A stretch of DNA of 64,000 nt from contig NZ_CP139957.1 of assembly GCF_034343125.1 (NCBI RefSeq), positions 581,001 to 645,000 of the forward strand, in the 5' to 3' direction. The translations under genes were made by a program, and so were the position numbers. The stretch's first letter is position 1; every line of letters begins with the position of its first letter. The notes beneath the pieces are model-generated. The model saw only the letters and a program-made list of their open reading frames with translations. It was not told the origin of the DNA and made no database searches. This stretch comes from Caldicellulosiruptor danielii. Lineage in GTDB: Bacteria; Bacillota; Thermoanaerobacteria; Caldicellulosiruptorales; Caldicellulosiruptoraceae. This document shows, in pieces, positions 54,189 to 61,920 of the stretch.

Positions 54189-55821
54189 GATTGTGATAGT
54201 TGACGATGACATGCTTATTCGAAAAGGAATTAGAAATGTTATAAGATGGAAAGATTTGGAGTGTGAAATTTGTGCAGAAGCTTCAAGTGGGGATGAGGCT
54301 TTAAAGGTGATAGAGGAAGTAAAACCTGACATTGTCATAACAGACATCAAAATGCCTAATATGGACGGAATTGAGCTCATTGATAGGATTAAAAAGATTA
54401 TTCCCCAGTGCAAGATTGTGATTTTGACAGCTTACAGAGAGTTCGAGTATGCCCAGAGAGCTATAAAATACGGCGCTTTTGATTTTCTTCTAAAACCAAC
54501 CAAGGTGGAAGATATAATAAATGTGGTACAAAAAGCCATTAACGAGATAAAGAAAGAAAAGACAATAGTTGAGGAGCTGGAAAAGATAAATAGCATTTTG
54601 AAAGAAAAACTTCCCATCTTAAGAGAGAATTTCTTGTTCAATGTCATATTTGAGATGATTTCAAATGAAGATGAACTTCTTCAAATGGCAACGCTTTATG
54701 AAATTGAGATTGGTAGTTTCTTTATGATTTTAGCTGAGTGCAGTACAAAGGAAGAAAGAGGAAGACAGAATACTCATTTGTACCTTTTAGGAATATCAAA
54801 TATGCTTAATGATTTTTTGAGCTGCGATTTTACCATCTATACTATTTATTTGAATAACTCTCAGGCAGTGTATATTGTAAGCTCAAAGAAAGAACTTGAA
54901 AAAGAAGAAGAGAAGAGGTTCTTTGAGCTTTTGAGCCAACTAAAAAAAGCAGCAGTGGAGTGTTTTAATATTGATTTGACACTTGCAGTAAGTACGTGGG
55001 GCAAAGGTATTGTGCAGCTTCCAGACAAATATAAGGAGTGCATAGATGCAATAAATTACAGATTTTACTTTGATGAAGAAGATATCATATATTACAAGGA
55101 TCTTTCTCACTTTTTCATGTACGTGGATGACAGAAAGTTGAAAAATCTGAAAAATGAAATTTTGTTGAGTGTCAGATACGGAAATTATTCAAACATAAAT
55201 AATCTCTTGCTTGAGCTCGAAGAGACCTTGAAAAAGTCAAAAGCAGATAAACAGTACATCTTCAATTTTTACTATCTTCTGCTCATTGAAATAAATATGA
55301 TAAAAGCTCAGCTTTCTTCGACCATAAATAAACCTGATAATCAAGAGATGTTTGAAAATATTGATTATTTTAATGAGATTATAAAATGCAAAAGTTTGTC
55401 AGAACTCAGCAACATCTTGCGAATATCTATCCAGCGTACAATTGATGAAGTCCAAAAACACAACCTAAACAAAATGGGCAGTTTAATTAAAAAAGTGATA
55501 GATTACATAAAAGAAAATTACCACTCAGGCGAGATTTCCCTCAGCGATATTTCAGAAAAATTTTTTGTAAGTCCTTCTTATTTGAGTAGGTTATTCAAGA
55601 AAGAAACAGGAAAAAACCTTTCCGATTTTATAAATGAGTATAGAATAGAAAAGGCGAAGCAGCTTTTACTTACAACCGACCTTAAAACATACGAGGTTGC
55701 AGACAGGGTTGGTATTCCAGACCCGCACTACTTTTCAAGGCTTTTTAAACGTTACACTGGCTACAGCCCTTCTGAATACAAAGAAGGTGCAAAACTAAAA
55801 GGCGAAAAAGTAAGCGATTAA
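54181..55821 (+). CDS. YesN-type response regulator (receiver + AraC)
   Basis: A 546-aa regulator. Receiver with Asp8-10 and Asp55 (IVITDIKMPNMDG), Thr/Lys in ILTAYRE and LLKPT. A long variable middle (residues 140-440), then a C-terminal AraC DNA-binding domain (FVSPSYLSRLFKKETGKNLSDFINEYRIEKAK; VADRVGIPDPHYFSRLFKRYTGYSPSEYKE). Partner of the kinase just upstream. Likely targets are the ABC operon at 47312 and/or the glucanase, inferred from proximity. Confidence 0.94.
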   Translation: MYKIVIVDDDMLIRKGIRNVIRWKDLECEICAEASSGDEALKVIEEVKPDIVITDIKMPNMDGIELIDRIKKIIPQCKIVILTAYREFEYAQRAIKYGAFDFLLKPTKVEDIINVVQKAINEIKKEKTIVEELEKINSILKEKLPILRENFLFNVIFEMISNEDELLQMATLYEIEIGSFFMILAECSTKEERGRQNTHLYLLGISNMLNDFLSCDFTIYTIYLNNSQAVYIVSSKKELEKEEEKRFFELLSQLKKAAVECFNIDLTLAVSTWGKGIVQLPDKYKECIDAINYRFYFDEEDIIYYKDLSHFFMYVDDRKLKNLKNEILLSVRYGNYSNINNLLLELEETLKKSKADKQYIFNFYYLLLIEINMIKAQLSSTINKPDNQEMFENIDYFNEIIKCKSLSELSNILRISIQRTIDEVQKHNLNKMGSLIKKVIDYIKENYHSGEISLSDISEKFFVSPSYLSRLFKKETGKNLSDFINEYRIEKAKQLLLTTDLKTYEVADRVGIPDPHYFSRLFKRYTGYSPSEYKEGAKLKGEKVSD

Positions 55822-55825
55822 AAAA

Positions 55826-55856
55826 GGGGCACATAAAATTGCCCCTCTCATTTTTT
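55826..55856 (+). terminator. Terminator between the regulator and the convergent MFS gene
   Basis: GGGGC (55826-55830) pairs with GCCCC (55841-55845), followed by TCTCATTTTTT. The 5' A-run gives the minus strand a T-run too, so it may serve both convergent genes. Confidence 0.75.
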
Positions 55857-55865
55857 GAGCTTAAA

Positions 55866-57086
55866 TTATTCTAGCTTCATATTCACTACCTTCAGTAGCA
55901 TCATTGAGGAAAAAATAGCAAGGATTGCTCCAAATATGAAAGGTGCAGAAGGACTTATATACTGCCACAAAAGTCCTGCAACCAAACTTGCTGGAAATGC
56001 AAAAATTCCAACAGCGCCGTTGTAAAGACCATAGGCTGTACCTCTTTTTTCAGGGGGAACTAAATCAGCAACAAGAGCCTTTTCAACACCCTCTGTAAGT
56101 CCATAGTAAAGACCATATAGAATGTAAAGAGCAACTATTTGATATGTCTTTGTTGCAAGTCCAAAACCCAAGTATATCAGAGCATATACAATCCATCCTG
56201 CTACAATCAGATACTGACGTTTTATCTTATCTGACAAAATTCCAGCTGGGTAGCTGCTGAGAGTTGTAATCAAATTGAAGGCAGCCAGCATTAAAAATAT
56301 CTCTAAAACTGTCAATCCTCTGTTTTGAGCCTGCAGGATTAAAAAAGCATCTGAAGAATTTCCAAGGGTAAAGATTGAAATTGTCAAAAGATATAGTTTA
56401 AACTTTTTATCAAATCCTTTCAATGACAGGTTAACCTTTGCTGCCGAGGGGTTTTGGTTTTTAGTGTCTACTGCAAATGCAATTATTAAAAATAGCGCAA
56501 TAAAGACTGGAAGAATTGATACCAAAACAAGAATCTGAAATAGATGCTCTGTGAGCTTTAAGGTGTTTTTTGAGGTATGGTATATTATGAAACTGCCCAC
56601 AATCAAACCTAAAATTGCCCCTGCAGGGTCCATTGCTCTGCTGAAACCAAATGCCTTTCCAAGTTCTTCTTTTTTGGTTGTGTTGGCAATCAAGGCATCA
56701 CGAGGAGAAGTCCTTATGCCTTTTCCAACCCTGTCCAAGAACCTTATTACCAATACGAATACCCAGTTATTGGCAAAATATAAAAGTGGTTTTGAAAGCG
56801 CAGAAAGGCCATAACCTATGGTTACAAGCCACTTTCGCTGATTTAGCTTGTCTGAAAGATAACCTGAAAAGATTTTTAGGATTGTTGCGGTCGAATCTGC
56901 TACACCTTCAATAAGACCAATTACAGAGGTTTTTGCATTTAAAACGTTTTTCAAGAAAAGAGGAAGAGCTCTAATTGTCAGTTCGCTTGAAAAGTCGTTG
57001 AGAAAACTTACAAAACCAAATATAAAAGCGTTCCAGGGTATGCCAAGAATCTTCTTTTCCTCAAGATTGTTCTTTTCATTCTTCAC
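55866..57086 (-). CDS. MFS transporter, unknown substrate
   Basis: A 406-aa major-facilitator protein with about 12 helices. The helix 2-3 loop motif is GYLSDKLNQRKWLVTIGY (GxLxDrxxrr-like) and a second is GILSDKIKRQYLIVAGW; RFLDRVGKGIRTSPRDALIA after helix 4 marks a family with a DRxGKGIRtxPRDAl signature. The substrate is unknown. GTG 57086 with AGGAG 9 nt upstream is chosen; the longer frame reads through the end of the HTH gene. It overlaps that gene by 11 nt, so the two are coupled. Confidence 0.87.
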   Translation of the reverse strand: MKNEKNNLEEKKILGIPWNAFIFGFVSFLNDFSSELTIRALPLFLKNVLNAKTSVIGLIEGVADSTATILKIFSGYLSDKLNQRKWLVTIGYGLSALSKPLLYFANNWVFVLVIRFLDRVGKGIRTSPRDALIANTTKKEELGKAFGFSRAMDPAGAILGLIVGSFIIYHTSKNTLKLTEHLFQILVLVSILPVFIALFLIIAFAVDTKNQNPSAAKVNLSLKGFDKKFKLYLLTISIFTLGNSSDAFLILQAQNRGLTVLEIFLMLAAFNLITTLSSYPAGILSDKIKRQYLIVAGWIVYALIYLGFGLATKTYQIVALYILYGLYYGLTEGVEKALVADLVPPEKRGTAYGLYNGAVGIFAFPASLVAGLLWQYISPSAPFIFGAILAIFSSMMLLKVVNMKLE

Positions 57087-57504
57087 TCTCAATCTCTCCT
57101 TTCTCATCAGTTTGCCATTCAAATTCAAGCTCAAATTTTATGGTGTCCATTCTTCTTTTAATTTTGACCTCCATTTCAACATTTTCTGGGAAATCGAACC
57201 TTCGATTTTCAATGGAAATAGACCTTTCGCGAGAGATTGTGTCAAGAATTTCTTTTGCATGAGAGATGAGATTTTCAGTCTTTCCTTTTTTTATTTCTTC
57301 AAAGCGAGATATGGTTTGGTTTTTAAAGTAATCTTTTGATGATCCTCTTCCAAGCCAGTCAAGCAAAGCATGTTTTGAAAAACGCCATTCTCTGCCTATC
57401 TTTCTTGCTGGTATATCTTCATCTTTTAAAATTTGATTGAGTGTTTTTGTGGAGATTTCCAAAAACTCAGCTGCTTCTTCAAAGTTCAGAACCTCTTTTT
57501 CCAT
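57076..57504 (-). CDS. Excisionase-type HTH protein
   Basis: A 142-aa protein. The first 55 residues form a MerR-like winged helix of the excisionase family (LNFEEAAEFLEISTKTLNQILKDEDIPARKIGREWRFSKHALLDWL). The remainder is charged and includes VEMEVKIKRRMDTIKFELEFEW, a likely beta-rich segment. ATG 57504 follows GAGGTGA. It precedes the MFS gene and may regulate it; no integrase is present, so a phage excisionase is unlikely. Confidence 0.85.
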   Translation of the reverse strand: MEKEVLNFEEAAEFLEISTKTLNQILKDEDIPARKIGREWRFSKHALLDWLGRGSSKDYFKNQTISRFEEIKKGKTENLISHAKEILDTISRERSISIENRRFDFPENVEMEVKIKRRMDTIKFELEFEWQTDEKGEIESEE

Positions 57505-57551
57505 TTACATCACCTCATAATACACATAAATTCTATTTAAATTATAGTTAT

Positions 57552-57580
57552 ATTATAAACAAAATACATTTAAAGTGCAA
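57552..57580 (-). promoter_or_regulatory. Candidate promoter of the HTH-MFS operon
   Basis: Minus strand: TTGCAC (57580-57575), 17-nt spacer, TATAAT (57557-57552), about 50 nt before ATG 57504. A second TATAAT lies at 57541-57546. Confidence 0.45.
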
Positions 57581-57641
57581 GTTGAACTGACAATCTGCCA
57601 TTATTTTTGCAAAATAATCTTTGTTGTGAAAGAAGGATTTT

Positions 57642-57670
57642 TTGAAAAAATGAAGAATATATATTATGAT
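57642..57670 (+). promoter_or_regulatory. Promoter of xylA
   Basis: TTGAAA (57642-57647), 17-nt spacer, TATGAT (57665-57670), each 5 of 6 to consensus. The start point near 57677 falls inside the XylR operator. Confidence 0.75.
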
Positions 57671-57674
57671 GATA

Positions 57675-57699
57675 TTAGTTTGTTTAATAAACAAACTAA
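57675..57699. promoter_or_regulatory. XylR operator of xylA
   Basis: Perfect inverted repeat of TTAGTTTGTTTA (57675-57686) and TAAACAAACTAA (57688-57699) with a 1-nt centre. The half-sites match the Bacillus XylR (ROK family) operator TTAGTTTGTT...AACAAACTAA. It begins 5 nt after the -10 box, so bound XylR would block initiation, relieved by xylose. No xylR gene lies in this window. Confidence 0.9.
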
Positions 57700-57777
57700 G
57701 TATACGTACTGGCATGTTCTAAAATTAAGGTTTAGTTTAAAAATTACTTTTATTATAGAAGGAGAGTGAGTTTTAAA

Positions 57778-59094
57778 ATGAAGTACTTCAAAGACATTCC
57801 AGAAGTAAAATATGAAGGACCACAGTCAGACAACCCATTTGCTTTCAAGTACTACAATCCTGAAGAAATCATTGACGGCAAGCCGTTAAAAGACCATCTT
57901 CGTTTTGCAATTGCTTACTGGCACACATTCTGTGCAACTGGTAGTGACCCGTTTGGCCAACCTACAATTAATCGTCCTTGGGACAGGTTCTCAAACCCAA
58001 TGGACAATGCAAAGGCAAGAGTTGAAGCCGCATTTGAGTTTTTTGAAAAGCTAAATGTTCCATTTTTCTGTTTTCACGACAGAGACATTGCACCTGAAGG
58101 AGAAAATTTAAGAGAAACAAACAAGAACTTGGATGAGATAGTTTCTATGATCAAAGAATACTTAAAGACAAGCAAAACAAAAGTTTTGTGGGGAACAGCA
58201 AACCTGTTTTCACATCCGCGATATGTTCATGGGGCAGCAACATCCTGCAATGCTGATGTTTTTGCATATGCAGCAGCGCAGGTGAAAAAGGCGTTAGAGG
58301 TTACAAAAGAGCTTGGCGGTGAGAACTATGTGTTCTGGGGTGGAAGAGAAGGTTATGAGACACTTTTGAACACCGACATGGAACTTGAGCTTGACAACTT
58401 GGCAAGGTTTTTGCATATGGCAGTTGACTATGCAAAAGAGATAGGGTTTGACGGTCAATTTTTGATTGAGCCAAAACCAAAAGAACCAACTAAGCATCAG
58501 TATGATTTTGATGCTGCTCATGTTTATGGATTTTTGAAAAAGTATGACCTTGACAAATACTTCAAGCTCAACATAGAGGTAAACCATGCGACTTTGGCAG
58601 GACATGATTTCCACCATGAGTTGAGATTTGCGCGAATAAACAACATGCTTGGTTCAATTGATGCTAACATGGGCGATTTGCTTTTGGGCTGGGATACAGA
58701 CCAGTTCCCAACAGATGTAAGACTTACCACACTTGCAATGTATGAGGTTGTTAAAGCAGGTGGCTTTGACAAAGGCGGGCTCAACTTTGATGCAAAGGTA
58801 AGAAGAGGTTCTTTTGAACTTGAAGACTTGGTCATTGGTCACATTGCGGGGATGGACGCTTTTGCAAAAGGATTTAAGATAGCATATAAGCTTGTCAAAG
58901 AGGCTGTATTTGATAAGTTTATTGAAGAAAGATACAGAAGCTACAAAGAAGGGATTGGAGCTAAGATTGTAAGTGGTCAGGCAGATTTTAAGATGTTAGA
59001 AGTATATGCTTTAAATCTTTCAAAGATAGAAAACAAATCTGGCAAGCAAGAGCTTCTTGAGATGATTTTGAACAAATACATGTTCAGTGAATAA
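57778..59094 (+). CDS. xylA: Xylose isomerase
   Basis: Interconverts D-xylose and D-xylulose. The 438-aa length and N terminus [15 protein letters not shown] are typical of class II enzymes from thermophilic clostridia. Catalytic base region [13 protein letters not shown] (His100, Asp103), metal ligands in [16 protein letters not shown] and [18 protein letters not shown], and the final [11 protein letters not shown] 57778 follows AAGGAG by 13 nt; a GTG at 57766 overlaps the site. Works with xylB (15720), which is not adjacent. Confidence 0.97.
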   Translation: MKYFKDIPEVKYEGPQSDNPFAFKYYNPEEIIDGKPLKDHLRFAIAYWHTFCATGSDPFGQPTINRPWDRFSNPMDNAKARVEAAFEFFEKLNVPFFCFHDRDIAPEGENLRETNKNLDEIVSMIKEYLKTSKTKVLWGTANLFSHPRYVHGAATSCNADVFAYAAAQVKKALEVTKELGGENYVFWGGREGYETLLNTDMELELDNLARFLHMAVDYAKEIGFDGQFLIEPKPKEPTKHQYDFDAAHVYGFLKKYDLDKYFKLNIEVNHATLAGHDFHHELRFARINNMLGSIDANMGDLLLGWDTDQFPTDVRLTTLAMYEVVKAGGFDKGGLNFDAKVRRGSFELEDLVIGHIAGMDAFAKGFKIAYKLVKEAVFDKFIEERYRSYKEGIGAKIVSGQADFKMLEVYALNLSKIENKSGKQELLEMILNKYMFSE

Positions 59095-59113
59095 AGTTGA
59101 TGTTTTCAAATGA

Positions 59114-59144
59114 AAGCTGGAAGGAGCTTCCTTCCAGCTTTTTT
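59114..59144 (+). terminator. Terminator after xylA
   Basis: AAGCTGGAAGG (59114-59124) pairs with CCTTCCAGCTT (59130-59140), followed by a T-run. It overlaps the end of the convergent arginase-fold gene. Confidence 0.9.
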
Positions 59145-59851
59145 CATGCGACAATACTTTGAGATTTTGCTGTGAGCAGCAGAAGAAGTTTTAAGTTTAT
59201 ATCTTCGCTTTTTTTATGTTCAAGTGAAAAAAACTGTGCAGGTGGTTCACCACAGATATCTGCTCCAACTATCTCAAAAGATGATGAGAACTGCGAAACT
59301 ATCTCAATTAAGGTTTTTGGCAGACAGTGTCCTTGGTCCCAAGTTGTGTTTATTGAAAACTTTGTCAGGATGTCTTTGTCAATGCTTATATAAACCGGTA
59401 GGCAAGGTTTTATATTTTTATATTCAGTTGGTGGAAAAATTTTGATTTTACTGCTGGGTACATTTTTTTTCTCCTCTGAGAGCACAAAGATTTCAGCAAT
59501 TTGATTTAATCCTGCTGCATCTTTTAACCATGAACCGCATGTTATAAATCCTTGGTATGTATCAGCGTAGTCAACGTGTTTGTCTATGACTATTAGAGAA
59601 AAAGTCTCATTAATTTTTTTTAAGAGCATATATGTAAAGTGATGATATTCACCAGCGCCAAGAAAAAACAAGGAATTTTCAACTTTTTTTATCTTTTCTG
59701 AGATTGAGTCAAGTACCTTTTTTGAGCACATGTATTTGGTTGAAGGAAGGTCTTTGAAGTCAATACAAGTACACATCTCTTTGAGTCTTGGCTGAAAAGA
59801 ATAATACTCATCAAACATCAAAATGTATGAAGAAGATAATAAGCTTTTCAT
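59144..59851 (-). CDS. Arginase/ureohydrolase-fold protein, unknown substrate
   Basis: A 235-aa protein, shorter than arginase or agmatinase (about 300). The metal-ligand pattern is present in order: LGAGEYHHFTYML (His, where arginases have GGDHS), VIDKHVDYAD (DxHxD) and YISIDKDIL (SxDxD). Thus both manganese sites could form. The usual substrate loop regions are shortened, and GADICGEPPAQF replaces the standard C-terminal EvNP block. ATG 59851 follows AAGGAG; ATG 59857/59860 are too close to it. It is convergent with xylA, with no polyamine or arginine genes nearby. Confidence 0.72.
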   Translation of the reverse strand: MKSLLSSSYILMFDEYYSFQPRLKEMCTCIDFKDLPSTKYMCSKKVLDSISEKIKKVENSLFFLGAGEYHHFTYMLLKKINETFSLIVIDKHVDYADTYQGFITCGSWLKDAAGLNQIAEIFVLSEEKKNVPSSKIKIFPPTEYKNIKPCLPVYISIDKDILTKFSINTTWDQGHCLPKTLIEIVSQFSSSFEIVGADICGEPPAQFFSLEHKKSEDINLKLLLLLTAKSQSIVA

Positions 59852-60001
59852 GCTCATCATCTCCTTCTTTCGCAGGGTTACATATATAATTATATCACCT
59901 TATGGTAAAGATGCTGTTATAAAGAAACAAAACGGTGGTATAAAAATGTATTGAAAGCAAAAGATACTGTAAGGAATTTATATAGAAAGGAGATGACTTT
60001 T

Positions 60002-60178
60002 ATGAGCGCAAAAGAGATGATCTTAGAGGCTTTGAAGAGTTCTCCAGAGCCGATGAAAACTCAGGATATTGTTCAAAAGACAGGGCTTGACAAAAAAGAG
60101 GTTGAAAAAGCTATCAAGGAACTAAAAAGTGAAGGGCTGATAGAGTCACCAAAACGCTGCTTTTACAAAGCAAAATAA
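60002..60178 (+). CDS. Small winged-helix protein
   Basis: A 58-aa protein that is almost only a winged helix: AKEMILEALKSSPEPMKTQDIVQKTGLDKKEVEKAIKELKSEGLIESP, with a basic C terminus (KRCFYKAK). ATG 60002 is chosen because GAAAGGAGATG lies 9 nt upstream; the longer frame from 59951 has no site. Probably a DNA-binding protein; single gene, followed by a strong terminator. An extended -10 TG-n-TATAAA lies at 59936-59944. Confidence 0.82.
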   Translation: MSAKEMILEALKSSPEPMKTQDIVQKTGLDKKEVEKAIKELKSEGLIESPKRCFYKAK

Positions 60179-60196
60179 GTACTTAAAAAACTTGTT

Positions 60197-60244
60197 GCCT
60201 GTCCACTTTATAAGGTGCTAAGGAAGATGGACAGGCTTTTTTTT
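60197..60244 (+). terminator. Terminator after the small winged-helix gene
   Basis: GCCTGTCCA (60197-60205) pairs with TGGACAGGC (60228-60236), followed by eight Ts. Confidence 0.92.
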
Positions 60245-60357
60245 ATTTTTTTAAGCTACTTAAAGAATTCACATGGTGTATAATATTCAAGTAGAAAGCC
60301 TACAAAAAGTTGTACAAGTTTAACCTTTTTTCTCTTTTGGGGGGGAAAGCTAATAAA

Positions 60358-61920
60358 ATGTTTAAGCTTTTGATTGTAGAAGATGAGAGGATAACCCGAG
60401 ACAGTCTTGAAACATTGATACCATGGAATGAGCTTGGGATTGAAGAAATTAAGAGTGCTAAAAATGGTCAAGAAGCTTTGGAAATTGTAAAAAGTTACAC
60501 TCCCGATATTTTACTGTGTGATGTAAGAATGCCACGAATGGATGGCATAGAGTTTTCAAAGAGGTTAAAAAATATTTTTCCAAAATGTAAAATAATCTTT
60601 ATAAGTGGCTATGCAGAAAAAGAATACCTCTTATCAGCCATCCGTTTGAATGCAATTGACTACATTGAAAAACCTCTCGATATAGAAAAGATTAAAAGCA
60701 CCATGAAAAAAGTTGTGGAGATTATAGAGCTTGAGAGAAAAGAAGAGGAAGAAAAAGAAAGGCTAAAAGAGCGCTACAATGAAAGTATATATTACGCTGC
60801 TTACCAGCTTGTTCAACAGCTTCTAAAGGAGCAGCCTGATTATAGCATTTTCAAAAAGTATGCTACTGAAGATTTTTTAGCCTCAACGTTAGATGTTATT
60901 GTAGGATTTGTAGACTGGAAGGCTGAAGAGGCCCATCTGAATGAATTAGTACTAAAAGAAATGTATAACCAAGTTTTATGTCAAGACTTTACATCAAGAA
61001 TTACTGTATTGTTTTCGTTTTTATCAGAGAACAGTTTTGTTCTTATTTGCAGCGAAAAAAGTGAGATAGACATAAACAAAGCAGCGAATATACTAAAAGA
61101 GGTTTTTTTACAAAAAGGAGAGATTTGCCTGATGGTTGCTACCTCGATAAAGGCGGGTCAAGTAAAAGAGAGCATTGAAAATATGCTCAAGTTACTCAAG
61201 AAAAATGTATTTTATAATGGTTTTGGCAATTCGTATACATATGAAGGTTTTGTAGACAAAAGAGGACAAGAAATTAGTTTTGACTTTGAAAAATTTGAAG
61301 AATATCTAAAAAGAGATGATATAAAAAAGGCCAAAGAGGAAATAGAAAAGCTATATTTTTGGCTTAGGTCAAATCAAAGCATTGAGATCGAAAAGGTGAA
61401 AAATATATTTTTTGAGATGCTTTTAATTGCATACCAAGTCGGAAAACAAAGAAAAATAACCCAGCTTCTGGATGAAGCTGGGAGAGCAAAAAAATGGCAC
61501 GAAATAGAAGAAAAATTTACCTTAAACCAGCTAAAAGAGGTTATTTATGAAGCTCTCGATGAAATATTTGAGCTATTAACAATGCGTGGCAATTTAAATC
61601 GAAAGGTGTATCAAATAATTAGGTTTATTGAAGAGAACTTTTATGACAAGCATTTGAGTGTTCAGAAGATAGCTAACCATTTTTATTTCAGTCCAAATTA
61701 TTTATGTAGTATGTTTAAAAAAGCAACTGGTAAAACACTCAACGATTATATAACTGAGGTCAGAATTGAAAAGGCCAAGCAGCTTCTAAAAGATAATAGC
61801 ATCAAGCTATATGAGATTGCAGAGAGAGTTGGATTTGGAGACCCGAATTATTTCTCAGCGCTGTTCAAAAAGAAGGTTGGAATGACTCCATCTGAATTCA
61901 GAGAGAGGTATTATGTATGA
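60358..61920 (+). CDS. Second YesN-type response regulator (receiver + AraC)
   Basis: A 520-aa regulator. Receiver: Glu8-Asp9 (LIVEDERIT) and phospho-acceptor Asp55 (ILLCDVRMPRMDG), Ser in FISGYAE, Lys-Pro in IEKPLD. Middle of about 280 residues with an HAMP-free helical region. AraC-type domain at the C terminus (FSPNYLCSMFKKATGKTLNDYITEVRIEKAK; VGFGDPNYFSALFKKKVGMTPSEFRERY). ATG 60358 follows a run of six Gs. Overlaps the following kinase by 4 nt. Unlike the first system, regulator precedes kinase. Confidence 0.94.
   Translation: MFKLLIVEDERITRDSLETLIPWNELGIEEIKSAKNGQEALEIVKSYTPDILLCDVRMPRMDGIEFSKRLKNIFPKCKIIFISGYAEKEYLLSAIRLNAIDYIEKPLDIEKIKSTMKKVVEIIELERKEEEEKERLKERYNESIYYAAYQLVQQLLKEQPDYSIFKKYATEDFLASTLDVIVGFVDWKAEEAHLNELVLKEMYNQVLCQDFTSRITVLFSFLSENSFVLICSEKSEIDINKAANILKEVFLQKGEICLMVATSIKAGQVKESIENMLKLLKKNVFYNGFGNSYTYEGFVDKRGQEISFDFEKFEEYLKRDDIKKAKEEIEKLYFWLRSNQSIEIEKVKNIFFEMLLIAYQVGKQRKITQLLDEAGRAKKWHEIEEKFTLNQLKEVIYEALDEIFELLTMRGNLNRKVYQIIRFIEENFYDKHLSVQKIANHFYFSPNYLCSMFKKATGKTLNDYITEVRIEKAKQLLKDNSIKLYEIAERVGFGDPNYFSALFKKKVGMTPSEFRERYYV

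Noticed and set aside
57575-57769. 64-codon frame before xylA
   Set aside because: It spans the xylA promoter and XylR operator and has no ribosome-binding site.
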